A stretch of 64,000 nucleotides of DNA from Bradyrhizobium sp. 4. Lineage in GTDB: Bacteria; Pseudomonadota; Alphaproteobacteria; Rhizobiales; Xanthobacteraceae. The notes under the pieces are model-generated. The model did no database searches. It was not told the origin of the DNA and saw only the letters and a program-made list of their open reading frames with translations. Both the position numbers and the translations under genes were made by a program. Where the stretch lies: assembly GCF_023100905.1 (NCBI RefSeq), contig NZ_CP064686.1, positions 6,076,001 to 6,140,000 on the forward strand. Reading direction: 5' to 3'. Shown one piece after another: positions 1 through 8,479 of the stretch (positions are counted from its first letter, which is position 1; the number at the start of each line of letters is the position of its first letter).

Positions 1-391
1 TCACGTCGCTGCGGAGCTTGATCTTCCAGGTCAGGCCGTCGGCCGACAGGCCGCCGTTCTCGAGGGTCGGGACTTCGCGGGCGAGGTCGGGAACGAACTG
101 GCCGTCGGGATCGATGAACCAGAGCGGCGAGAACACCTGCCACCAGATGCCCTGATCGACTTCGATGCCCGGCATCAGGGGATGAAAGACCGTCGGCTCC
201 TGCGATAGCGCCGCGATCACCTGCCCGCGCGGCTTGTCGGGCGGATTGGTCGGGCGTTCGGTCTGCGCGAATGCGTTGCCTGAAAGCGTCCATCCCGCCG
301 CGGCGCCCGCGCCGAGCTGGAATATCTGACGGCGATTCGGATTGCCGAGATGCAGTGCCCCAACGCCGAACTTCCCGGTGTCGTCCGCCAT
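1..391 (-). CDS. Family 5 (peptide/nickel-type) ABC transporter substrate-binding protein, C-terminus cut by window edge
   Basis: Only the first 130 codons are in the window; the gene runs off the left edge. The start is the ATG at 391. The N-terminus has a twin-arginine motif (NRRQIFQLGAGAAAGW) followed by a small hydrophobic stretch ending near AFAQ, as expected for a Tat-exported binding protein. The following segment (IAALSQEPTVFHPLMPGIEVDQGIWWQVFSPLWFID...VPDLAREVPTLENGGLSADGLTWKIKLR) is the typical N-terminal domain of oligopeptide/dipeptide-binding proteins that feed an ABC permease. It is divergent from the XRE-cupin gene at 611, across a 219-base AT-rich spacer. In that spacer a minus-strand TTGACA at 516-521 could be a -35 box, but I see no good -10. 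The ligand cannot be told. Confidence 0.85.
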   Translation of the reverse strand, partial: MADDTGKFGVGALHLGNPNRRQIFQLGAGAAAGWTLSGNAFAQTERPTNPPDKPRGQVIAALSQEPTVFHPLMPGIEVDQGIWWQVFSPLWFIDPDGQFVPDLAREVPTLENGGLSADGLTWKIKLRSDV

Positions 392-610
392 GACCACTCT
401 CCGTTGTCGCACGCGGCACCGTCTCCCGCGCCCCGAGATCCCCGGCAAAGGGACAGGAGTGGGCTTTAGTGCTTCTAAATTTTTCTATCAAAAGTTCATC
501 ACGACTAAATACAGCTGTCAATCGCATTGCTAGGATGCGCGACCTTTTCACTTCGACTGAAGCTCCAGACCGTCGTTGTCCGGGGCTGAGATGATGCACG
601 GGAGAGCGAC

Positions 611-1243
611 ATGGATGGTCGCGGCGAGATCAGCGATCCGAAGGATGCCCCGGCGACCGAGGCCGACGATGCCGTCGACCAGCGCCTGGGCGAGACCGTG
701 CGGCTGCTGCGGCAGCGTGCGGGCCTTTCGATCCAGGACGTTGCTAACAAGACCGGCCTCTCCAACGGCATGATCAGCCAGCTCGAACGCGCGCGTGCCA
801 TGCCGTCGATACGGACGTTGCGCCTGCTCAGCATCGCGCTCGACGTTCCTATCTCCTATTTCTTCGAGACCACCGATCCCGCCGATGTGCAGCGCTACAT
901 CGTGCGCAAGAACAGCCGGCGTCTGCTGCGGCTCACCGCCAGCGGTGTCGTCAAGGAGGCCTTGACGCCGGCAGACAAAGGCCAGCTCGAACTCTACGAG
1001 CTCACGCTCAATCCCGGCGCCTCGTCCGGCACTGATTTCCTGCAGCACACCGGCGAGAAGGCGGGCTATATCCTCTCGGGAAGCCTGCGGCTGTGGCTCG
1101 ACAACCAGGCCCATCTGCTCGAGGCCGGCGACAGCTTTCGCTTTCCGAGCATCGTTCCGCACATGTTCGACAACCCGACCCAGCAGACGGCCCGCGTGAT
1201 CTGGGTGACCACGCTGCGCCAGACCGATTCGCCGGCAGGTTGA
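611..1243 (+). CDS. XRE-family transcriptional regulator with C-terminal cupin domain
   Basis: The 210-residue product has a helix-turn-helix of the XRE/Cro type at about residues 25-85 (LGETVRLLRQRAGLSIQDVANKTGLSNGMISQLERARAMPSIRTL) and a cupin_2 beta-barrel at about 130-200 (HTGEKAGYILSGSLRLWLDN...LEAGDSFRFPSIVPHMFDNP). In this family the cupin half senses a small molecule and the HTH half represses or activates nearby uptake or catabolic genes. A GGGAGAG ribosome binding site precedes the ATG. The gene is divergent from the solute-binding protein at 1-391, so that transporter is the most likely target; this is inference from position. Confidence 0.88.
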   Translation: MDGRGEISDPKDAPATEADDAVDQRLGETVRLLRQRAGLSIQDVANKTGLSNGMISQLERARAMPSIRTLRLLSIALDVPISYFFETTDPADVQRYIVRKNSRRLLRLTASGVVKEALTPADKGQLELYELTLNPGASSGTDFLQHTGEKAGYILSGSLRLWLDNQAHLLEAGDSFRFPSIVPHMFDNPTQQTARVIWVTTLRQTDSPAG

Positions 1244-1296
1244 AGCGCCGCCAACCCGGCACCACCGCAAATTGCCCCTCGACGCCGCCGCGCGGA

Positions 1297-1322
1297 ATCT
1301 GTAGCTCACATCTGTAGCTGAC
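1297..1322 (+). repeat. Tandem 13-bp direct repeat
   Basis: Two adjacent near-identical 13-mers, ATCTGTAGCTCAC (1297-1309) and ATCTGTAGCTGAC (1310-1322), differ at one base. They lie in the short gap between the XRE-cupin gene and the histidine kinase. They could be a pair of regulator sites or a chance slippage duplication. Confidence 0.6.
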
Positions 1323-1383
1323 GTGGAGCCGGACATTGACAGGGCGGCCACGGGGGCCGCGACTGACGCGTTGGTGTGAGACC

Positions 1384-3225
1384 ATGAAACTCAGGGGGCT
1401 TCTGACACTCGCGATGGCCGCGCAGGTCATCGTGACCGCGGCGGCTCTCCTCGTCTCCTATGCCGCGACCGGAACCGGGTTCGGCATTGCCCAGATCGTC
1501 GCCCTGCTCGCAAGCGGCGCCATTGCGGTCCTGCTCGCTCGTCTGTGCACGCGCGCGATCGAAACCGCGCAGGAAAAACGCGCCGCCGCGCTACTGACCG
1601 AGCAGGCGCAGGCCAGCGCGCAGATGACGCAAGCCGTCATCAAGACCGCGCTCGACGCCTTCATTCAGACCGACCAGAGTGGCATCGTGCTGGAATGGAG
1701 TCTTCAGGCCGAGGCCCTGACTGGATGGACGCGCAAGGAGGCGCTCGGCACCGACGTCGTCAACCTCCTCATCGCCGAGCCGCTGCGCGACGGCTTCAGG
1801 CAACGCATGATGCGGCTGCTGCCGGAATTGTCGGATACGCCGATCGGCATCCGGTTCGAAGCGACCCTGCTGCACCGGGAGGGCGACGAGATCCTGATCG
1901 AGGCCTCCAGCACGGCGCTCCGCATCGGGGGGCGCACCCTCATCAACAATTTCGTCAAGGACGTCACCCAGAAGCGCGCCGCCGCGGAGCAGCTGATCCA
2001 GGCCCAGAAGATGGAGGCGATCGGCCAGCTCACCGGCGGCATCGCGCACGAATTCAACAACATGCTCACCGTAATCACGGGCACGATCGAGATCCTCGCC
2101 GACGCCGTGAAGGACAATCCGCCGCTTGCGACCATCACCAAGCTGATCAGCGACGCCGCCGACCGCGGCGCCGCGCTGACGTCGAGCCTGTTGTCCTTTG
2201 CCCGCAAGCAGGCGCTCAGGCCGGCCGAGAGCGACATCAACGAACTGCTCGAAGAGCTCGCAAAGCTGCTTCGGGCAACCTTCGACAAGAAGATCGAGAT
2301 CGTGACCCGGCTCGACGGCAACATCTGGCTCGCCCTCGTCGATCGCGGCCAATTGAGCTCGGCACTTCTCAACCTCGCGATCAACGCCCGCGACGCGATG
2401 CTGGACAGCGGCAGACTGACGTTGACGACGCGCAACGTCGTGTTCGGCGTCCGCGAGGCCGTGGCGGTCGGGGCCGGCTATGCCGGCGACTATGTCGAGA
2501 TCGAGATAGCCGACACCGGCACCGGCATTCCGCCGGCCATTCTCGAGCGGATCTTCGATCCCTTCTTCTCGACCAAGGACGTCGGCAAGGGCACGGGGCT
2601 TGGGCTCAGCATGGTGTTCGGATTCATCAAGCAGTCCGGCGGCGGCATCAAGGTCGCTTCCGAAGAAGGACGCGGCACGATTTTCACGATCTACCTGCCG
2701 AAGGCGGAGGCGAGCACGCTTCGCCCGACCGGCTATGACGAGCGCAAGGTCGTGGGCGGGACGGAAACCATCCTTTGTGTCGAGGACGACCGCGACGTCC
2801 GCCAGTACGTTACGGTCCAGCTCGAAAGCCTCGGCTACAAGGTCATCCCGGCCGCCAATGCGGCCGAGGCACTCGCCATCGCGGCCGAAGGCACGCCCTT
2901 CGACCTGCTTTTCACCGACATCGTGATGGCCGGCAGCTTGAATGGACGAGAGCTCGCCGACGAGATGGTGGCAGCGCGCCCCTCGCTGAGGGTGCTGTTC
3001 ACGTCGGGCTATGCCTACGACGCTCCGCATGGGCAGGGACGCGCCACCAAGGCCGCGCCGCTTCTGACAAAGCCCTATCGGAAGGCCGAGCTCGCGCGCA
3101 TGCTGCGCCGCTCTCTCGACACCGCCGTCGACGCGGTTGGCGATCCGATCCCGACGCCCTATTCGGTGCAGGCCGATCTCGAAGGCTTTCTGCGCAGGCA
3201 GGCCGCTGAACGCGACAGGCGTTAG
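1384..3225 (+). CDS. Membrane hybrid histidine kinase (PAS, HisKA, HATPase_c, REC)
   Basis: The start at 1384 (MKLRGLLTLA) is preferred over upstream in-frame starts because it begins directly with the first membrane helix. The 613-residue product has two membrane segments (about 8-28 and 33-53), a PAS domain (about 82-200), a HisKA dimerisation domain with the phospho-acceptor His222 (GGIAHEFNNML), an HATPase_c domain with the N-box Asn334 and the GTGLGLSMV lid (403-411), and a C-terminal receiver domain with Asp512 and Lys563. It is therefore a hybrid kinase that would need a further phosphotransfer partner or response regulator, and none is encoded nearby. Such PAS-hybrid kinases are abundant in Bradyrhizobium. 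The signal is unknown. Confidence 0.9.
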   Translation: MKLRGLLTLAMAAQVIVTAAALLVSYAATGTGFGIAQIVALLASGAIAVLLARLCTRAIETAQEKRAAALLTEQAQASAQMTQAVIKTALDAFIQTDQSGIVLEWSLQAEALTGWTRKEALGTDVVNLLIAEPLRDGFRQRMMRLLPELSDTPIGIRFEATLLHREGDEILIEASSTALRIGGRTLINNFVKDVTQKRAAAEQLIQAQKMEAIGQLTGGIAHEFNNMLTVITGTIEILADAVKDNPPLATITKLISDAADRGAALTSSLLSFARKQALRPAESDINELLEELAKLLRATFDKKIEIVTRLDGNIWLALVDRGQLSSALLNLAINARDAMLDSGRLTLTTRNVVFGVREAVAVGAGYAGDYVEIEIADTGTGIPPAILERIFDPFFSTKDVGKGTGLGLSMVFGFIKQSGGGIKVASEEGRGTIFTIYLPKAEASTLRPTGYDERKVVGGTETILCVEDDRDVRQYVTVQLESLGYKVIPAANAAEALAIAAEGTPFDLLFTDIVMAGSLNGRELADEMVAARPSLRVLFTSGYAYDAPHGQGRATKAAPLLTKPYRKAELARMLRRSLDTAVDAVGDPIPTPYSVQADLEGFLRRQAAERDRR

Positions 3226-3302
3226 GGCGCGTCTTGCGCATGGACAGCGCATGGCTGCTGCGCAACACTCCGTGTCAGTTACAATCCCATTGGAGGCGAG
3301 CC

Positions 3303-3752
3303 ATGACGTCACTCGAAAAAGGCATCACCGCGAACGGTACGGGCTATGGCGGCAAGACCTGGAACATCCTCGGCCAGGTCTACTTCCCCAAGGCCGTCAC
3401 CGAGTCCACTTTCGCGTTCGAGACCAACAGCGATCCCGGCCAGTTCGTGCCGGTGCACATCCATCCGACCCAAGACGAATTCATCCTGGTGCAGGAAGGC
3501 ACGCTCGACCTCAAGCTCGACGGCCAATGGGTCAAGGCCCACGCCGGCGACCTCGTGCGCCTGCCGCGGGGCATCCCGCACGGCTACTTCAACAAATCCG
3601 ACAAGCCGGCCCGTGCGTTGTTCTGGGTCTCGCCGATGCAGAAGCTGGAGGCGTTGTTCAATCAGCTCCATGACCTGACCGACCCGGCCGAGGTCGTGCG
3701 CATCTCGGCGCTGCACGAGGTCGACTTCCTGCCGCCCGAAGCCAACGACTAG
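3303..3752 (+). CDS. Cupin-domain protein
   Basis: The ATG at 3303 follows a good GGAGGCGAG ribosome binding site. The 149-residue product is a single cupin_2 barrel with the metal-ligand pattern HIHPTQDEFILVQEG (His, His, Glu) and the second motif LPRGIPHGYFN. Such proteins are small cytosolic metal-binding barrels and include dioxygenases, isomerases and ligand sensors. The substrate cannot be deduced. The gene stands between a histidine kinase and an exported protein, and the context does not help. Confidence 0.85.
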   Translation: MTSLEKGITANGTGYGGKTWNILGQVYFPKAVTESTFAFETNSDPGQFVPVHIHPTQDEFILVQEGTLDLKLDGQWVKAHAGDLVRLPRGIPHGYFNKSDKPARALFWVSPMQKLEALFNQLHDLTDPAEVVRISALHEVDFLPPEAND

Positions 3753-3793
3753 GCTAAGATCCCCCGACCGACGAATCGTTGGGGGAACCGGCC

Positions 3794-4867
3794 ATGCCTG
3801 CACGACGTCAACTCCTCGCAATCATCGCGGCGCTTGGGCTGCTCCTTGCGACACTGGCCCCGAGCCGGGCGCAGACGCTCACGACGAGGCAATCGGAGGC
3901 GGTTGCGAGCTACGAGCGTGCGCTCGGCGACTTCAAGGCGATTCTGGCCGAGCGGCGCCGCCAGATCGACGCCAAGCAGCCGCTGCCGAATCTGCCGGGC
4001 CAGGCGCTGTATCTGGCACGCGTCGCCGTGATCAGTGCTTACAAGGATCTCACCGACGCCATGCCGTCGCGGATCGGGAGGCCCAACAAGTTCGAGATAC
4101 CTCCGGCCTATTTCGATGCCGACATCGAGCCGCTGGTCGACGAATACTCAAAACTGTTCGAGATCATGGAAGCGCCGCCGGCCGGGGCGCAGAACTCGGC
4201 GACGCCGTTCAAGGACGTAGTCGATCTCGCGGTCGCGATCGCGCGCGCCAAGGGGCTTGCGCCTGACCACGCCGAAGCCGCGGGCCGGATCAGCCTCGGG
4301 CTGTTCTTCGCCGAGACCAACGGCAAGCAGAACGTCCGCAACGGGCGCTCGAACACCTATATGGGCAGCTTCCAGACCGGCCCATCCGAGGACCGCAACG
4401 GCCGCAGGAAATGGGAGACCATCAAGGCCGAGATCGCGGCCGCCGATCCCGGGTTGAGCGCGCGCGACGACAAGGAGGAGGCGCGCGCCCGCGGCACCGA
4501 TCATCGCTTCAATCACTGGACCAACGTGCGCGACGGCCTGATGAACGCGCATGCGGATGTTTTCCGGGAGATCCCGGGAATCGTGAAGACGCTGCCCGAC
4601 CCGATCGACCAGATGAAGCTGTTCGAGCTGATCCAGATCGTTCCTACGCCGACGCGGTCGGCGCTCAAGTCCGGCGATCTCCTGAACTACAGGGTGTCCA
4701 GTCCGACGATCATGAAGCACCTGCGCAACAACAGCATCTTCGCATTCGGACAGGCCGACCGGGCGCGCACCTCGGCAAGCTTCCGGGAAATCCTTGGCGC
4801 GATGTGGCTGTTCAAGCGAAAGTTCGAGAAGGCGATGGCGAAATATGCGGAGATCAAGCCGCGTTGA
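3794..4867 (+). CDS. Exported protein of unknown function with a lysozyme-like central motif
   Basis: The start at 3794 (MPARRQLLAIIAALGLLLATLAPSRAQ) has a GGGGGAACC site just upstream and gives a clear Sec signal peptide ending at about SRAQ. The 357-residue product is mature in the periplasm. The central part (SLGLFFAETNGKQNVRNG...NTYMGSFQTG, about residues 172-198) resembles the catalytic Glu region and following beta-hairpin of lysozyme/transglycosylase folds, where a Glu precedes a G-x-x-Q segment. The match is only at motif level. I do not recognise the family. There is no operon partner; the next gene has its own leader and ribosome binding site. Confidence 0.75.
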   Translation: MPARRQLLAIIAALGLLLATLAPSRAQTLTTRQSEAVASYERALGDFKAILAERRRQIDAKQPLPNLPGQALYLARVAVISAYKDLTDAMPSRIGRPNKFEIPPAYFDADIEPLVDEYSKLFEIMEAPPAGAQNSATPFKDVVDLAVAIARAKGLAPDHAEAAGRISLGLFFAETNGKQNVRNGRSNTYMGSFQTGPSEDRNGRRKWETIKAEIAAADPGLSARDDKEEARARGTDHRFNHWTNVRDGLMNAHADVFREIPGIVKTLPDPIDQMKLFELIQIVPTPTRSALKSGDLLNYRVSSPTIMKHLRNNSIFAFGQADRARTSASFREILGAMWLFKRKFEKAMAKYAEIKPR

Positions 4868-5020
4868 GGGGCGTCGCCGCGTGGCACGCGGGTGAGAGCT
4901 AGCTCCCGCCTTGTAGCCGTCCGTCGGCGTCTTCAAAGGCAAACGGTCGCCGCCTGGTCATTGCGTCCTGCGCCCGGTGCATTTAGCTTCTCCGGACAAG
5001 AACAAATCTCGGGGGGACAC

Positions 5021-6160
5021 ATGACAGCCGCTCTTCGCAAGCGCACGCACCGTGCCGCATGGGCCTTGATCTCAACATCGCTGGCCGGCCTGGCCAATCT
5101 CGCCGCGCATGCCGAGATCGTCGTCACGGCCAATGACGGCAAGATGGTGCTCGAGAACGGCAGCGCCGTGGTGCGCAAGCAGCCGCTGCCGGACACGGTG
5201 AGCGTCATCGACTTCACCGAGGGTGCCTTGAAACTTCTCGGCGAAGTGCCCGCCCCGGCCAGCGTCGTCGGCCCGCCTCCGAGCGTGGCCATTGCGCCGG
5301 ATGGCGCGTTCGCCCTCGTCACCGGCGCGATGAAGCTCGATCCTGCGGATCCGGCCAAGACGGTGCCCGACGACAAGCTCTCGGTCATCGACCTGAAATC
5401 CGTACCCCCCAAAGTGCTGGCGACCTTGCAAGCAGGCGCCGGCGCTGCCGGCGTTTCGATCAACCGTGCGAGCACGCTGGCACTGGTTGCGAACCGCAGC
5501 GAAGGCACGGTCTCGGTCTTCACGATCAGCGGGAGCACGCTTGCGGCGGCAGGCAAGATCCAGCTCGGCGACGCCAAATCAGGACCCAGCCACGCCGTCT
5601 TTTCCCATGACGGCGCGACCGCGCTGGTCACGCGCGACGGAGACAGCAAGATCTCGCTTCTGACTGTGGACGGGAGCAAGGTCGAGTACGCCAAGCGCGA
5701 TCTCTCCGCGGGCATCCGCCCCTACGACATCGACCTCACCGGCAGCGGCGACAACGACTCGATCAGCCTGATCGACATGACGGCGAAACCGGTCCGCGTC
5801 GTCACGACAGTCACCGTCGGGCAGACGCCGGAAGCCGTGAAGATGTCCCCGGACGGCAACTACGTGGCCGTGACCGTCATGAACGGTTCGAACAAGCCGT
5901 CGGCCTCGCCGTTCTTCAACGATTTCGGCCTGCTCAAGGTCTACAAGATTTCTGGCACTGACCTTACGCCGGTGACGGAAGCCAAGATCGGCCATTGGTG
6001 CCAGGGCATGGTGTGGTCCAAGGACTCCAAATATGTCGTGGCCCAGTGCATGGTCGAAAACGAGCTGATCGCCTTCTCGTTCGACGGCAAGGCGCTGAAC
6101 AAGACATCCACGCTCAAGATGCAAGTGAGCCCCGCGGGCATCCGCACCGCGGAGCCGTAG
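5021..6160 (+). CDS. Exported YncE-like beta-propeller protein
   Basis: The ATG at 5021 follows a strong GGGGGG site. The 379-residue product has a twin-basic N-terminus and a signal peptide ending near AAHAE. The remainder is a series of propeller blades (SVIDFTEG, SVAIAPDGAFALVTG, LSVIDLKS, GVSINRASTLALVANRSEGTVSVFTI, HAVFSHDGATALVTRDGDSKISLL, AVKMSPDGNYVAVTVMNGSN), the lactonase/YncE type found in periplasmic proteins of unclear substrate. It ends convergently with the binding-protein gene at 6197, with a hairpin between them. No catalytic assignment is possible. Confidence 0.8.
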   Translation: MTAALRKRTHRAAWALISTSLAGLANLAAHAEIVVTANDGKMVLENGSAVVRKQPLPDTVSVIDFTEGALKLLGEVPAPASVVGPPPSVAIAPDGAFALVTGAMKLDPADPAKTVPDDKLSVIDLKSVPPKVLATLQAGAGAAGVSINRASTLALVANRSEGTVSVFTISGSTLAAAGKIQLGDAKSGPSHAVFSHDGATALVTRDGDSKISLLTVDGSKVEYAKRDLSAGIRPYDIDLTGSGDNDSISLIDMTAKPVRVVTTVTVGQTPEAVKMSPDGNYVAVTVMNGSNKPSASPFFNDFGLLKVYKISGTDLTPVTEAKIGHWCQGMVWSKDSKYVVAQCMVENELIAFSFDGKALNKTSTLKMQVSPAGIRTAEP

Positions 6161-6169
6161 GGCCGGAGC

Positions 6170-6192
6170 GCGGCGCAGTCATCCTGCGCCGC
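6170..6192. terminator. Hairpin between convergent genes
   Basis: GCGGCGCAG and CTGCGCCGC form perfect 9-bp arms around a 5-nt loop. The hairpin lies exactly between the stop codons of the convergent genes ending at 6160 and 6197. There is no clear T-tract on either side, so this is probably a bidirectional stem-type terminator or a stabilising 3' end. Confidence 0.6.
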
Positions 6193-6196
6193 CGCC

Positions 6197-7015
6197 TTAT
6201 TCGGTGCGGATCGGCGTGTCCTTCAGGCCGTTGTTGTCATATGCCTTGCGCAAGGTGCCGTTCGTCACCGCCTCGTTCATGAACTTGGCGACGAAGGTCA
6301 GCGCTTGGGGACGGCCGAGCGGCACAGCGACGGCCGTGACGGTCTTCTTGAAGGTCTCGTCGAGCACGCGCGTGCCCGGAACCTTCTGCGCCATCTTGTT
6401 GAGCTGATCGCGCGACAGCGCGAAGGCATCGATCTCGCCGTTCTTCAGGAGGCCGAAGATCTCGTCGTAGGTCTGATAGCCCGTGACCTTCGCGTTCTTC
6501 AGATGCGCGACCGCGCCGCGCATCGTGGTCGTGGCGTTGACGGCCGCGACCTTGATGCCGGACTGGTCGAGCGTGGCAAAACTGGTGATGTTCGAACCGG
6601 CCTTCACGATGTAGGTGGCGTCCGCGACCTCGTAGATCGGGCCGAACATCATCCTGGTCTCGCGCTCGGGATCCTTGGGGAGCCAGGTGACATCCCAAGC
6701 ACCTTTCTCAAGAGCGCCTTTCGATGCCGCATCGGTGATCTGGCCGGAATTCTGGTGCACGACATATTCTACGGGGACGCCGAGCTGGGCGGCCATCTCC
6801 CTGCCGAGATCGACGGGCACGCCGGCATAACCGGCTTCGGTCTTGGTAGACCAGAATGCACCGCCCGCCGGGCTGATTGCGATCGCAACCCGCAGCTTGC
6901 CGGTCGGTGCGATCTCGTCCTTCAGACCATCGGCTAGCGCGGGCATGGCAACGGCCGCGGCGAGAACGAGGCCGGCAAGGACCGACTTAAGGACCGACTG
7001 GAGAGACGTGGGCAT
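6197..7015 (-). CDS. Amino-acid-type (family 3) ABC transporter substrate-binding protein
   Basis: The 272-residue product starts at the ATG at 7015 with GGGAG upstream. It has a signal peptide (LVLAAAVAMPALA) and the two-lobed SBP_bac_3 fold (GKLRVAIAISPAGGAFWSTKTEAGYAGVPVDLGREMAAQLGV...DVTWLPKDPERETRMMFGPIYEVADATYIVKAGS). It is an orphan binding protein: no permease or ATPase gene adjoins it. In this family such proteins bind polar amino acids or related small acids and deliver them to a separate permease. The ligand is unknown. Confidence 0.87.
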   Translation of the reverse strand: MPTSLQSVLKSVLAGLVLAAAVAMPALADGLKDEIAPTGKLRVAIAISPAGGAFWSTKTEAGYAGVPVDLGREMAAQLGVPVEYVVHQNSGQITDAASKGALEKGAWDVTWLPKDPERETRMMFGPIYEVADATYIVKAGSNITSFATLDQSGIKVAAVNATTTMRGAVAHLKNAKVTGYQTYDEIFGLLKNGEIDAFALSRDQLNKMAQKVPGTRVLDETFKKTVTAVAVPLGRPQALTFVAKFMNEAVTNGTLRKAYDNNGLKDTPIRTE

Positions 7016-7131
7016 GTCATGATCTCCCGACCTTTTCTTCTTTTATTCTTCTCTTGTTCGTTCCGAACGCTTCGCGCGTCGTCGCTCGGCCTTTGAGATA
7101 ATTGTGGTCGATCGTGCGCGCGATGAAAAGC

Positions 7132-7149
7132 GGTTTGTCATGACAAACC
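7132..7149. promoter_or_regulatory. Perfect 18-bp palindrome, candidate operator
   Basis: GGTTTGTCATGACAAACC is a perfect 18-bp palindrome in the 255-base divergent spacer between the minus-strand binding protein (start 7015) and the RND adaptor (start 7271). A symmetric site of this size fits a dimeric TetR-, MarR- or GntR-type repressor. No regulator gene is adjacent. Confidence 0.65.
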
Positions 7150-7193
7150 CCGTCAAAGGCCACACCGCCGCTTGCAGTTCAAGGCCGCTGACT

Positions 7194-7217
7194 GCCATGG
7201 CTATGGTGTTCCATGGC
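7194..7217. promoter_or_regulatory. Inverted repeat upstream of the RND operon
   Basis: GCCATGG (7194-7200) and CCATGGC (7211-7217) are inverted around a 10-nt centre, 54 bases before the start codon of the RND adaptor. It may be a second operator or a leader hairpin. Confidence 0.45.
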
Positions 7218-7270
7218 CGGGTGTTTGTTGGTAGCCTGCCGCACCGACAGATAGCAACCGGGGCCACCGA

Positions 7271-8464
7271 ATGACGCGCGCGAATCTCGCATCACCAGCA
7301 CAGCGCATTGGGGCCTGGAGGCATGTCGGGCCGGCTGTGGCCGCCGTCGCGGCCGTTGCCATCCTCGCCGGCTGTGAGGACAAGAATACGTTCGTTGCCC
7401 CGCCGCCGCCCAAGGTGGACGTCGCCGCGCCGGTGCAGCGCCCGGTGACGCGGTATGTCGAGGCCACCGGCAACACCGCGCCGGTCAAGAATGTCGATCT
7501 CGTCGCGCGCGTGCAAGGATTCCTTCAATCGATCGACTACCAAGACGGCGCGTTCGTCAAGCAAGGCACCCAGCTGTTCACGATCGAGCCTGAGACCTAC
7601 AAGCTCAAGCTCGATCAGGCGCAGGCGGCCGAGGCCGGCGCGCAGGCCTCGCTCCGGCAGACGGAAGCCGACTTCAAGCGGCAGGCCGAACTGGTGCAGC
7701 GCCAAGCGGTCTCGCAGGCGACCCTGGACACTTCGACCTCGAACCGCGACAACGCACAGGCCAACCTCCAGCAGGCCCAGGCCAACACCCGCCTCGCCGA
7801 AGTCAACTACGGCTACACCAAGGTGAGCGCACCATTCGACGGCGTCGTCAGCGCGCATATGGTCTCGATCGGCGAACTCGTCGGGGTCTCCTCCCCGACT
7901 CAGCTCGCCTCCATCGTCGCGATGGATCCGATCTATGTGAACTTCACAATCAACGAGCAGGACGTGCTGCGCATCCGTGCCGAGGCCGCTCGCCGGGGGC
8001 TCACCGCCGCCGACATGAAGCAATTTCCGATTCAAGTCGGCCTGCAGACCGAGGCCGGCTATCCGCATGAGGGCAGGCTCGACTATGTCGCCCCGACCCT
8101 CACCCAGTCGACGGGCACGCTCGCGGTGCGCGGTCTCGTGCCCAACGACAAGCGGGTGCTGCTGCCCGGCTATTTCGTCCGCGTTCGCGTGCCCTTCACC
8201 CAGGAGAAGGACGCCCTGCTCGTGCCCGACACCGCGCTCGGCAGCGACCAGGGCGGCCGCTATCTCCTCGTCGTCAACGGCGACAACGTTGTCGAGCAGC
8301 GCAAGGTGCAGATCGGTCCCGTGGACAACGGCTTGCGCGTGATCGAAAGCGGCTTGAAGCCGGATGATCGCGTGGTGATCGCAGGGCTCTTGCGCGTGAT
8401 TCCGGGCCAGAAGATCGACCCGCAGGTGACGAAGATCGAGCAGCCGCAGGCGTCTGCCAAGTAA
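7271..8464 (+). CDS. RND efflux periplasmic adaptor (membrane fusion) lipoprotein
   Basis: The 397-residue product has a lipoprotein signal with lipobox LAGC (Cys35), so it should be anchored to the inner membrane. The order of domains is that of AcrA/MexA adaptors: a first barrel/lipoyl half (VKNVDLVARVQGFLQSIDYQDGAFVKQGTQLFTIEP), a coiled-coil hairpin (about residues 115-185, with repeated Q/A heptads), a second lipoyl half (KVSAPFDGVVSAHMVSIGELV), a beta-barrel, and a membrane-proximal domain (LLVPDTALGSDQGGRYLLVVNGDNVVEQRKVQIG). It forms an operon with the RND pump that starts 15 bases after its stop. No outer-membrane TolC-type channel is encoded here. Confidence 0.95.
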   Translation: MTRANLASPAQRIGAWRHVGPAVAAVAAVAILAGCEDKNTFVAPPPPKVDVAAPVQRPVTRYVEATGNTAPVKNVDLVARVQGFLQSIDYQDGAFVKQGTQLFTIEPETYKLKLDQAQAAEAGAQASLRQTEADFKRQAELVQRQAVSQATLDTSTSNRDNAQANLQQAQANTRLAEVNYGYTKVSAPFDGVVSAHMVSIGELVGVSSPTQLASIVAMDPIYVNFTINEQDVLRIRAEAARRGLTAADMKQFPIQVGLQTEAGYPHEGRLDYVAPTLTQSTGTLAVRGLVPNDKRVLLPGYFVRVRVPFTQEKDALLVPDTALGSDQGGRYLLVVNGDNVVEQRKVQIGPVDNGLRVIESGLKPDDRVVIAGLLRVIPGQKIDPQVTKIEQPQASAK

Positions 8465-8479
8465 GTAGGAGCGCCGGCC

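Noticed and set aside
4880..4905. TGGCACG resembling an RpoN -24 element
   Set aside because: No GC/TTGC -12 element at the required spacing.
7043..7267. 74-codon minus-strand frame upstream of the RND adaptor
   Set aside because: It would run through both candidate operators and has no family match.
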